NCBI GenBank assembly: GCA_942636505.2
Contig: CALOGB020000221.1
Span: 186,001 to 250,000, forward strand
Direction of reading: 5' to 3'
DNA: 64,000 bases
From: an uncultured bacterium
GTDB taxonomy: Bacteria > Pseudomonadota > Alphaproteobacteria > Sphingomonadales > Sphingomonadaceae
This document shows, in pieces, positions 16,858 through 24,001 of the stretch. The position numbers and the translations under genes were made by a program. Under the pieces are notes generated by a model. It was not told where the DNA came from. It did no database searches and saw only the letters and a list, made by a program, of their open reading frames with translations. Numbering within the stretch: position 1 is the first letter of the stretch; the number at the start of each line of letters is the position of its first letter.

Positions 16858-18417
16858 ATGTGTTCATACCTCCACAGAGCCCCTAACGGGGTCTATTATT
16901 TCCGCATGGGCATACCTGCGGACCTGCGCCTATTCATGGCTGGGAAGCGGGAGATAAAGCGTTCGCTAGGTCTGAAGGACCGTGACGCCGCTAAAGCCGT
17001 GATACCCGATATGACCAAAGAGGCTCATGCCCTGCTCAAGCAAGCTGAGCGGGATCGTGACACGGCTGCAAAGCCTGCACCTAAGCCTATGCCTGCTAAG
17101 CCCGCTGCTCAGATAGAGCGGGATCGGCAACGGTGGGTGGCTGAGCAAGAGCAAGCCGAATACACCGCCGACGAATCATTCGCCGCTGATATGGAGCATG
17201 AAGCCCTAGGGCCGATCATGGATGCGCTTAGCGATGGCGTAGAGGCTGACGCTTCCCCGGCTGAGATAGCTAGGGCTGGGCGCTTGCTGGTCCTGCATGA
17301 GCGGGAGAGGGCAGGGGCCGAACTGGAAGCCCTGCGGAATAGCCTTCATGCTCGCTACGGACAAAATGCCCGCGCATCGGAAAGCCAAAATCAAGCCGTT
17401 GAATGCGAGCCTGTTACCGGGTCCGGTCTGTATCTCGACAAGGATATCCTAGACCGCTGGGCTGCGGAGCGCGGTGTCGTCAAGAAGGGCAAGGATACCC
17501 ATGAGGCTGTAGCCCGTTGGTTCTATGAACGGACTGAGCGCAAGCCGGTCGAGCGAATCACTCGGCAGGACGTTCTGGCCTTCAAAGACAAGCTGCTTCT
17601 AGAAGGGCAGTCCGTTGCCAATACGAACATGAAGCTCTCCCGGCTGCGGACGCTGATAGGCTGGGCGTATCAAAACGATCTAGCGCCAGCGAACGTAGCT
17701 GAGGGTATCAGCGTTAAGGTTGCCGACGGCGGTAAGATGCAGCGCCAGCCGTTCTCCCTGTCCGATTTGCAGGCGATCTTTTCCAGCCCGGTCTATGCCA
17801 ATGGGGATCGCCCCAAGGGTGGCAGGCTTGAGGCTGCATACTGGCTACCGCTGCTCGGTCTGTTCACCGGGGCGCGGCTAGAGGAAATTGGCCAGCTTCG
17901 CGTGTCGGACGTGCAGCGTAAGGAATACCCCGATCAAGACGGCAAGATGCTGTCGGGATGGTTCCTTCAAATCACTGAGGCTACTGATGCGCTGGGGCAG
18001 GATAACCGAATTAAGAATGCAGCAAGTGAGAGACTAATCCCATTGCATCCTGAGCTAGAACGGCTTGGTTTTATTGCCTATGTCGAGAAGCTATCGGATC
18101 AAAAGGGCAGGGTGTTCCCGGACCTAAGGGCTAATGTCTATGGTCGCCTTACTGCAAAGTGGGGAGAATGGTTTGGGCCTTATCTCCGCAAGGTCTGCGG
18201 TATCACTGACAAGCGTAAGGTTTTCCATTCCTTCCGCCATACCTTCAAGGATTATATCCGTAGGGCCAGGATCGCGGAGGGAGTGCAGCGGCAGCTAATG
18301 GGCCATGCTGGTAAAGATGTAGCCGACGATTACGGTAGTGGGTATGATCTACACAGCTTGGCGGAAGCCATTGCAACTTATCGGGTGCCGGGACTTAAGA
18401 TCGCTAGCAAACAATAG
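16858..18417 (+). CDS. int: Tyrosine-type site-specific integrase
   Basis: 519 residues. The N-terminus MCSYLHRAPNGVYYFRMGIPADLRLFM...REIKRSLGLKDRDAA is the arm-binding/DUF6538-type domain. A Lys/Ala/Glu-rich linker and a SAM-like core-binding region (about 210-290) follow. The catalytic domain carries FTGARLEEI (Arg about 340), HSFRHTF (His458, Arg461), GHAGKDVADDY (His483, nucleophile Tyr492). It should catalyse integration into and excision from the adjacent tRNA-Ala. The ATG at 16858 follows GAGGACGG. A TTG at 16798 would add 20 residues without similarity and run over a candidate arm-type site. Confidence 0.93.
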   Translation: MCSYLHRAPNGVYYFRMGIPADLRLFMAGKREIKRSLGLKDRDAAKAVIPDMTKEAHALLKQAERDRDTAAKPAPKPMPAKPAAQIERDRQRWVAEQEQAEYTADESFAADMEHEALGPIMDALSDGVEADASPAEIARAGRLLVLHERERAGAELEALRNSLHARYGQNARASESQNQAVECEPVTGSGLYLDKDILDRWAAERGVVKKGKDTHEAVARWFYERTERKPVERITRQDVLAFKDKLLLEGQSVANTNMKLSRLRTLIGWAYQNDLAPANVAEGISVKVADGGKMQRQPFSLSDLQAIFSSPVYANGDRPKGGRLEAAYWLPLLGLFTGARLEEIGQLRVSDVQRKEYPDQDGKMLSGWFLQITEATDALGQDNRIKNAASERLIPLHPELERLGFIAYVEKLSDQKGRVFPDLRANVYGRLTAKWGEWFGPYLRKVCGITDKRKVFHSFRHTFKDYIRRARIAEGVQRQLMGHAGKDVADDYGSGYDLHSLAEAIATYRVPGLKIASKQ

Positions 18418-18426
18418 GATATTTGG

Positions 18427-18621
18427 ATGGCATACATAGTCACATGGAAGAAGCAGCCAGGTCATGTAGTTATGAAAACCGAGAGGTTTGACGATCTGCA
18501 CGATGCTCTCGAAGACGCAAAGATTTACATGCCGCGTCCGTATCCAGTCGAGATTACTGTCACGGATGACGAAGGTAGCCAATACTACATTGGCGTTACT
18601 GGATCATCAGACGACGATTGA
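18427..18621 (+). CDS. Small hypothetical protein, 64 aa
   Basis: Begins 9 bases after the integrase stop, with AGGATATTTGG before the ATG. The sequence is MAYIVTWKKQPGHVVMKTERFDDLHDALEDAKIYMPR... ending in GSSDDD. It looks like a small alpha/beta soluble domain; no family is recognised. Position and spacing suggest cotranscription with the integrase, where excisionases or other regulators often sit, but it has no visible helix-turn-helix or basic patch, so that role is not claimed. Confidence 0.6.
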   Translation: MAYIVTWKKQPGHVVMKTERFDDLHDALEDAKIYMPRPYPVEITVTDDEGSQYYIGVTGSSDDD

Positions 18622-18630
18622 AACGCCGAA

Positions 18631-18705
18631 CATACAGATACCCGATTTGCGCCCGTATCAGCCCCAAGGGGGAGTCAATCGGATGCGTTCGGGTATATCT
18701 GTATG
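18631..18705. repeat. Inverted repeat between convergent island genes
   Basis: Arms CATACAGATACCCGA (18631-18645) and TCGGGTATATCTGTATG (18689-18705) are inverted copies except for a two-base insertion, separated by 43 bases. It lies between the stop codons of the 64-aa gene (plus) and the 277-aa gene (minus), where a bidirectional terminator would be expected. Confidence 0.5.
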
Positions 18706-18749
18706 GCTCGATTAGTTATCGCCTCTCAGCGACTCTCCTAGCCCGCCTA

Positions 18750-19583
18750 TCAGGCATCATAGCCAAGCGGGACGCCAGCCTCGCGGCGGGCCTGCTCTCC
18801 GGTCGGCGTAACACGGTATCCCGTCTCGGTCTGGAAACCGGCAACATCGCCTACCGGGGTGCCGTGGGACTGACGGGCTTTCACCCCGGTCTGAGCTACC
18901 CGAATGCCGGTCACGTCCTGTCCGCCCTTGTAGGGATCATAGCCGGTCATGCTCTGTCCCGTCTGTGGGCCGGTAGGAGCCTGCGCTACGAGCGTATAGC
19001 CGGTCGGACCCATGATCCACTGCGGGCCGGTCTGTTGCGCCTGAGCGGGCTGCTGGGCAGGCTGGGGAGTAACGCCGGGAGGGGCATTGAACGCGAAGGA
19101 GCTTTTGACCGTCTCACCGGGCGGGATCGAAGATGCCTCGGGAACGTCCGGCGTTTCTGCATAGGCTTCGACAGTGCTACCTAGGGCATCGTCAACGGTC
19201 CAGTTAGCAGCATCGGCCTCGGTTACTTCACCCTTGCTAATAGCCAATGCCTTTGCATCCTCAAGGATCATAGGGGCGAGGTTATCAAGATGGCCTTCGT
19301 CGCCGGTATTGTTATAGGCTGTCAGTGCCTTGTCATACATCGAGACCGTAGCATCGTCGCTGTTATGGATAAGATCGACAGCAATCTCTAGCGTGTTCTT
19401 CAAAGCAGGAACGCGGGTCGTGAACGCATCTAGCGCATTCTTATATGCGATATTAGCAGGCAAGCCCTTAGCTAATTCATCCTGAGCTTGCTTCTGTACG
19501 GTGCGGGGATTGTGCCCATGTACTGCAATCAGGGAAAGAGCGGCCTTCACCTTAATGGCTTGGCGGGGAGTTAGTGCGGTCAT
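18750..19583 (-). CDS. Unknown island protein with Pro/Gln/Gly-rich C-terminus
   Basis: 277 residues, family not recognised. Residues 1 to about 130 look helical (MTALTPRQAIKVKAALSLIAVHGHNPRTVQKQAQDELAKGL, then ALKNTLEIAVDLIHNSDD). From about 150 the chain becomes low-complexity, Pro/Gln/Gly/Thr-rich, with repeated PTG/QTG turns (PPGVTPQPAQQPAQAQQTGP, MGPTGYTLVAQAPTGPQTGQ, ...TGYRVTPTGEQARREAG). No signal peptide or membrane segment is seen. It is the last gene of a four-gene minus-strand operon: its ATG overlaps the stop of the preceding gene (ATGA). The tail recalls structural or scaffold proteins, but nothing specific supports that. Confidence 0.75.
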   Translation of the reverse strand: MTALTPRQAIKVKAALSLIAVHGHNPRTVQKQAQDELAKGLPANIAYKNALDAFTTRVPALKNTLEIAVDLIHNSDDATVSMYDKALTAYNNTGDEGHLDNLAPMILEDAKALAISKGEVTEADAANWTVDDALGSTVEAYAETPDVPEASSIPPGETVKSSFAFNAPPGVTPQPAQQPAQAQQTGPQWIMGPTGYTLVAQAPTGPQTGQSMTGYDPYKGGQDVTGIRVAQTGVKARQSHGTPVGDVAGFQTETGYRVTPTGEQARREAGVPLGYDA

Positions 19584-20143
19584 TGGTTTTCCTTGAACAT
19601 ATTTAGAATGTGAGGCGGTGCCGGTTTCGCAGGCGCGGTAGGCTCAACATCGCCCAGTGTCGGGATCGGCGGGATGATGCCGTTACGGATGCAGGCGGCA
19701 AGGTACTGGAAGGCAAACTTGCAATCGCTAGCCCGTAGGTACGGACGGCCAGCAGCTTCCCAGATCGAACGGATTTGAGCGGCGACTTGTCGGGCTTCGC
19801 ATTGGCTATCCGGGGAATAGCCGTAGATTGCGGGAGTTACGGCAGGGCCTGATAGCCGGGGCCATCCTGCGGCATGTTCCTCAGCCTCCCTTGCCAGGAG
19901 GACGGCGAGGTTAGCGACACGGACCGGCAAGGATGCAGCTTCGAGTTGATCCCCGTAAGCCGCCTTCATCAGCCAAACGGTAACACCGGCCCATTCCAGA
20001 TGGGCTTTGACGGCATCAGCGTAGGGGCCTGCCCGCTGCATCAGATCGTCTAGGGTCTGCGGTACGATAGCGACCTTGGGGATATAATCAGGGCGGGAGG
20101 GCCTTGGTGCCGATCCCGTTCCCCGATCATCGGGGTTAGACAT
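19580..20143 (-). CDS. Unknown island protein, 187 aa
   Basis: Not recognised. A disordered N-terminus (MSNPDDRGTGSAPRPSRPDYIP) is followed by a helical domain (DLMQRAGPYADAVKAHLEWAG, LPVRVANLAVLLAREAEEHAAGWPRLSG) and a second helical part (ARQVAAQIRSIWEAAGRPYLRASDCKFAFQYLAACIRNG), ending in a Pro-rich linker. There is no signal peptide or catalytic motif. It is translationally coupled on both sides: its ATG shares one base with the stop of the 170-aa gene, and its own stop overlaps the next ATG by four bases. The products therefore probably act together. Confidence 0.75.
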   Translation of the reverse strand: MSNPDDRGTGSAPRPSRPDYIPKVAIVPQTLDDLMQRAGPYADAVKAHLEWAGVTVWLMKAAYGDQLEAASLPVRVANLAVLLAREAEEHAAGWPRLSGPAVTPAIYGYSPDSQCEARQVAAQIRSIWEAAGRPYLRASDCKFAFQYLAACIRNGIIPPIPTLGDVEPTAPAKPAPPHILNMFKENQ

Positions 20144-20655
20144 TAGGCAGCTACAGCCGCGCCGTTAAGGTAGCCCCGCTTCTGAGCCATGAAGTACAGC
20201 CCGAACGCATCCTGTGGATTACCCGGTGCCAATTCCATAATCGCGGTAGGGATGGCCTGTGGCTTCACCGTGACAAGATATTCGTATGCAGCCTCGTCCA
20301 GTGCAGAAAAGCCCGCGCACTCATGCACCTTAGGCAGAGACTCCTTTGCATCATTGTCCCAAGTCTTGCGAGTGTAATAGATTGTGAAAGCCGTATTCAT
20401 CAGGTTATTGCCCGGTGAAGCGACAATGCGAATATCAGTAAAGTTCTTAAGCCGTTCCTCTCGCTCTACCTCACCCTGATTTGCAAGGGCATCAGCAAAG
20501 CGATCCTTGGCATCATTCAGCGCTTTAACAACTTCATCAGCCTTTAGTACGGCGGGCTTGCCGATTAGCTCAACAAGCGCATTGATCTTGATAAGCTGAG
20601 CATTGTAGGTTTCAATCTCATTAGCGATATCTGCGAGCGTGGTATTCTGTGTCAT
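20143..20655 (-). CDS. Unknown island protein, 170 aa
   Basis: Not recognised. It starts MTQNTTLADIANEIETYNAQLIKINALVELIGKP, a probable coiled helix, followed by VVKALNDAKDRFADALANQGEVEREERLKNF and a beta-rich part (TDIRIVASPGNNLMNTAFTIYYTRKTW), then ALDEAAYEYLVTVKPQAIPTAIMEL. No membrane segment or catalytic signature is visible. The ribosome binding site and start (AAGGAAAACCAATGAC) are identical to those of the 277-aa gene two positions downstream. It follows the 89-aa gene by 33 bases and overlaps the next start by one base. Confidence 0.75.
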   Translation of the reverse strand: MTQNTTLADIANEIETYNAQLIKINALVELIGKPAVLKADEVVKALNDAKDRFADALANQGEVEREERLKNFTDIRIVASPGNNLMNTAFTIYYTRKTWDNDAKESLPKVHECAGFSALDEAAYEYLVTVKPQAIPTAIMELAPGNPQDAFGLYFMAQKRGYLNGAAVAA

Positions 20656-20688
20656 TGGTTTTCCTTAGGATGTATTGAGAGATTAAGG

Positions 20689-20958
20689 TCAGCGCTGTGT
20701 GACGTTAGCGAAGACGCCAAGCTTTAGCTTTTCATGGCGATAGGTTTTGATCGTGCCGCTATCTGCATCGGCAGCGGCCATTAGCTTCGCAATCGAAGGG
20801 CGACCAGCCGGCTTGCACTTAGCGTAGTCCGGTAGTTCGATACCGAGAACATCAAGGCATAGGCGGAACCCGCCACGGATACGGCTATCAACCTTTTCGA
20901 TATGGTCGATAACGCGGGGATCATGGAGGCGGCTAAGGTCAACAGGGGTAGGGTTCAT
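20689..20958 (-). CDS. Unknown small island protein, first gene of the operon
   Basis: 89 residues from an ATG at 20958 with GAAGGA at good spacing; an in-frame start at 20994 lacks a site. The sequence begins MNPTPVDLSRLHDPRVIDHIEKVDSRIRGG and contains GRPSIAKLMAAADADSGTIKTYRHEKL, which has the spacing of a short helix-turn-helix-like segment but not a convincing one. No family is recognised. As promoter-proximal gene of the four-gene operon it might be a regulator; that is only a guess from position. Confidence 0.6.
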   Translation of the reverse strand: MNPTPVDLSRLHDPRVIDHIEKVDSRIRGGFRLCLDVLGIELPDYAKCKPAGRPSIAKLMAAADADSGTIKTYRHEKLKLGVFANVTQR

Positions 20959-21940
20959 GGATTGTCCTTCAAATTGGCGGAGTAACTTAGTCAAATATTA
21001 CAGACAGAGGCCCCTCTTGCCCGTAAGCAAAAGGAACCGGGTAAATTAGCGATATGGAATAGGTCGCCTGCTGGCTGCCAACTAGGGCAATGCTACAACT
21101 AGCAGGCTGGCAATTGCTCAGGGCCGATGGGCGACATTGGATAAATGAGCATTGCTTAGGGAGAGGAGCGGCTAGCTTACCGCCGTGATATGCTAGCCAT
21201 GAAGCGGACCTGTGTGGGTGCAACGCTCCTACATTCCTCGGATTAGACCAGTAGGTATAAACTCGAAAGCTTACTGAGCTAATCGGAGAGATGCTTATTA
21301 GGAATACCGGTTAGGACCGTAGAGTATCAGTGATATATACAATGATATAATACTATAGGTATCATCGTAGATTAGGAATATCGAGCTGTATCCGGTCGTC
21401 CCCTCGTCCTTCCTTCTACAGATAGATATCCGTATTGAGGCACTTTAGGGGAGCAACTACAGCAGCATCATCGTGAGTTAGATCATACGTCGCTTGTATT
21501 GCCGGTGTCCCGATACCCATGACATTGACTGCAAAGTCGTCACGCTCGTCGCCTTACGGCTAACCATTGCTGGCTGTGGTATCATACAGCTTAAGGCTGT
21601 CATTCTTTCTAGGGCTTCCTAGCATGGGCGGTAAATCATTGGTGTTCTGTCCGCGAGCAATTCGGGGCAGGCTGGTTTGTATTGCCTAATGGTACTGGAT
21701 TAGGCGCATGGTATGATCCCGGTCGGGCCGGTCAATGTTCCTCTATCCTAATGGTACTGTATTCGCGGACGAGATAATCCAAGTCCAGCGGGCAAGGTTT
21801 CCTGTCGCCATACGGTCCCGAAATGCCGGACGACTTAATCCGCCTTTGCATCACGCCCGGATAAGCCTCTCTCAGACTCATCCCGGCAATCAGGCTGGGC
21901 AAGTACCCGAACCCTCCCTAGTCGAGTCTCTCGGGCATCC
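20959..21940. other. Gene-free, lower-GC region inside the island
   Basis: Nearly 1 kb without a credible gene; the frames present have no start context or protein-like composition. It includes an AT-rich patch (about 21328-21366), a hairpin with 7-bp arms GCCTAAT/ATTAGGC (21684-21690, 21699-21705) and a 13-bp direct repeat CCTAATGGTACTG (21685-21697 and 21747-21759). It must hold the promoter of the four-gene operon and could also hold an origin or a structured RNA; nothing decisive is visible. Confidence 0.5.
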
Positions 21941-22540
21941 TCAGGCGATTGCGGGGACCTTCAAGCCGCCCGCCTTCTCGACCCGTTGAATGGCAGCGCG
22001 GGATACCCCGTACTCGGCAGCGAGAGCGCCAAGGGATAGACCCTGCGACCGCTGCAAACGGATCATGGCCTGCTGCTCGGCAGTGAGAGACGATGGCCTT
22101 CCTAGCGTCTTACCCTCAGCCTTCGCACGGCTTAGGCCAGCTTGTGTCCGCTCAACCAATAGGTCCCGCTCAAACTCGGCAACGGCAGCGATGACACCCA
22201 TCGTCATCTTACCGGCAGCACTGGTTAGATCGACGCCACCAAGGGCTAGGCAATGTACCTTCACTCCCTCCTGGGCGAGACTATCGACAGTGCTGCGAAC
22301 GTCCATCGCATTGCGGCCTAGCCTGTCTAGCTTGGTGACAATGAGGATATCTCCAGCCTCAAGCCTATCAACCAGCTTGGCAAAGCCCTTGCGCTCCATA
22401 GCGGCAACAGACCCAGATACCGTCTCGGCAATGATACGCTTGGGATCGACTTTGAAGCCTGCCCCTTCAATCTCTCGGGCTTGGTTATCGGTAGTTTGAT
22501 CGGCAGTGCTGACACGGCAGTAAGCGAATGTGCGAGCCAT
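21941..22540 (-). CDS. Serine recombinase, resolvase/invertase family
   Basis: 199 residues. The catalytic domain starts MARTFAYCRVSTADQ with nucleophile Ser11, then TKLDRLGRNAMDV (conserved Asp/Arg patch), LDLTSAAGKMTMGVIAAVAEFERDLLVERTQAGL (long E helix) and a C-terminal helix-turn-helix (QGLSLGALAAEYGVSRAAIQRV). Length and layout are those of Tn3-type resolvases and DNA invertases. Repeated TGTATCG half-sites stand directly upstream, which favours a resolvase with its own res site; it may resolve multimers of the excised element. No transposase is nearby. Confidence 0.92.
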   Translation of the reverse strand: MARTFAYCRVSTADQTTDNQAREIEGAGFKVDPKRIIAETVSGSVAAMERKGFAKLVDRLEAGDILIVTKLDRLGRNAMDVRSTVDSLAQEGVKVHCLALGGVDLTSAAGKMTMGVIAAVAEFERDLLVERTQAGLSRAKAEGKTLGRPSSLTAEQQAMIRLQRSQGLSLGALAAEYGVSRAAIQRVEKAGGLKVPAIA

Positions 22541-22550
22541 GATGGCCTCC

Positions 22551-22655
22551 TGTATCGAATAGGTGCATCGCTATATCTGCTGTATCGTTACCCCTGTCAA
22601 GCTATGTTCCGATACAATGATCGAACCTGTATCGTAACCGGTCGATTTAGATACA
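22551..22655. promoter_or_regulatory. Candidate res site array upstream of the serine recombinase
   Basis: TGTATCG occurs at 22551-22557, 22581-22587 and 22628-22634; inverted partners CGATACA at 22610-22616 and GATACA at 22650-22655. The distal pair spans exactly 28 bp, the length of site I in Tn3/gamma-delta res; the middle pair spans 36 bp. The array lies between the recombinase start and the next gene, so it probably also controls transcription. Confidence 0.6.
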
Positions 22656-22769
22656 GGTTATCGCAGGTGCTGGGCAGGCCGGGCTACGGGGTAAGTACGC
22701 GCTCAGAACTGTCTGATTGCCCTCTCGCAAATCTCTATCGTTTTCCGGCCGTAGGCAGTTTTCCGGTAC

Positions 22770-23819
22770 CTACTGAACCCAAATACTTAAGGGTGCCGAA
22801 AAGCTTGTTCTGCTTGTTAATGATGAGTGAGCGATAGCTTTGCCAACGGCGGTCAGGCTCATCTTTGACAGCGCGGTTGTGTCCCAAATGCGCTTTATAT
22901 GAGCGAAGCCTTCGACTTCTTCGGAAAAAATCGCTGTAACCTGCTCCTCGTTCGGATTAGACAGGTTATGCAACCCTGTCACGCCTCCAATGGCATGTTC
23001 AGGCATTCCTTTCGCCCTCAACTTTGTTGCTAGATCGGAAGGATTTGAGTCTTTGAATATTAGGTTTCCTCTGTAGCCCGATGCTAGCTCAGTAAGGCCG
23101 TCAAATATCTTAACATCGCCGTCGGGATACGAGTCTACTAATTGCTTATAAGTAAACCCAAAACTTAGAACCGAACTGTATTCTTTTGTAAGCGAGTCGG
23201 TTAGTCGTCTAGTGACTAATTGGTTAACCGTACCACAGCGCTGCGCCTCAAGATACTCATATACGGTTGGGTTCTCTGACAAATCCGCATAGAATGGAGC
23301 GATAAACGAGCTAAACTGTTTAACTAGCTCTGAGCGAACTGTAGTATGCAACTTAACATACATAAACAGAAAGTTTATAGCTAAGGCGGCGTACTCATTC
23401 TTGCTTAGTGATCCTGCCACCTCAATCGAGAAGTTGAGTATTTTTGCTGTTCGCTCCTTGCTGTCAAGCTTAGACCTGTGCATAAGTAGCTTGACTAGAT
23501 CGTCGCGTAAGTCCTCTTCGCCGCTCCGAACGTACACTTTCTGTGCATCATTTAGTACAAACTGAAAGTCCGGATCGCTAAAGGCCTCCGGCTTAGCGCT
23601 ATTATCGGGCTTAGCGAACTCTTCTATAACGGTGTTACGAAAGTCCTTAAGGCGCTCTTCGACCTTAGCTTCAGCTTCAGATAGATAAACGTGGAGTTGC
23701 TTGCCCATCGCAAGCATGACGGCTGCCATCTGGTCAGCGTCCATTCCGTTAGTAACGGTAAGATCGCGGCCAGCTTGGTATGCTTCCCCACCGTCAATCG
23801 TCTGGTCTTGGCGAGCCAT
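22770..23819 (-). CDS. LPO_1073/Vpar_1526-like protein with N-terminal YQAG motif
   Basis: 349 residues. From memory it resembles the uncharacterised LPO_1073/Vpar_1526 family: an N-terminal GGEAYQAGRDLTVTNG, a short acidic helical stretch, then FSDPDFQFVLNDAQKVYVRSGEEDLRDDLVKLLMHRS, the family's best conserved block, and a helical C-terminal half ending in LTAVGKAIAHSSL. There is no signal peptide. Residues 4 to about 24 match the C-terminus of the small membrane protein encoded just upstream (shared RQDQ and YQAG). Its ATG overlaps the stop of that gene by one base (TAATG), so both are made together. Composition is AT-rich compared with the chromosome. Function is unknown; see the findings. 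Confidence 0.8.
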   Translation of the reverse strand: MARQDQTIDGGEAYQAGRDLTVTNGMDADQMAAVMLAMGKQLHVYLSEAEAKVEERLKDFRNTVIEEFAKPDNSAKPEAFSDPDFQFVLNDAQKVYVRSGEEDLRDDLVKLLMHRSKLDSKERTAKILNFSIEVAGSLSKNEYAALAINFLFMYVKLHTTVRSELVKQFSSFIAPFYADLSENPTVYEYLEAQRCGTVNQLVTRRLTDSLTKEYSSVLSFGFTYKQLVDSYPDGDVKIFDGLTELASGYRGNLIFKDSNPSDLATKLRAKGMPEHAIGGVTGLHNLSNPNEEQVTAIFSEEVEGFAHIKRIWDTTALSKMSLTAVGKAIAHSSLTSRTSFSAPLSIWVQ

Positions 23820-23989
23820 TACTTTTCATTTTTGATGTTGATATCACCACCAGCTTGATAGCCTCGACCGCTTCTACCGACCTTTTGATCCTGCCGTTTG
23901 GAGCGCACATACTTTGCGGCAAAAAAGCCCGGAATAGCTAACAAGATCGCGATGATCGTAGCTGCGACAAACTGCATTTCGCCCGACAT
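23819..23989 (-). CDS. Single-pass membrane miniprotein with C-terminal YQAG motif
   Basis: 56 residues. MSGEMQFVAATIIAILLAIPGFFAAKYV is one transmembrane helix followed by a basic stop-transfer (RSKRQDQK), which suggests a short N-terminus outside and the tail in the cytosol. The tail, RQDQKVGRSGRGYQAGGDINIKNEK, is a second copy of the motif found at the N-terminus of the next protein. The ATG at 23989 has GGGGGTAGGT before it; an ATG four codons upstream (24001) lacks a clear site. The stop overlaps the following ATG by one base. I read this as a membrane adaptor for the downstream protein; this is inference from architecture. Confidence 0.7.
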   Translation of the reverse strand: MSGEMQFVAATIIAILLAIPGFFAAKYVRSKRQDQKVGRSGRGYQAGGDINIKNEK

Positions 23990-24001
23990 ACCTACCCCCA
24001 T

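Noticed and set aside
20987..21223. 78-codon frame upstream of the four-gene operon
   Set aside because: No ribosome binding site, Ser/Pro/Ala-rich composition, and it covers the likely promoter of the operon.
21735..21989. 84-codon plus-strand frame beside the serine recombinase
   Set aside because: It runs into the antisense of the recombinase gene and lacks a start context or family features.
22541..22769. Repeated TGTATCG units considered as a CRISPR array
   Set aside because: Units are 7 bp, mixed in orientation and unevenly spaced, and no cas gene is present. They fit recombinase half-sites.
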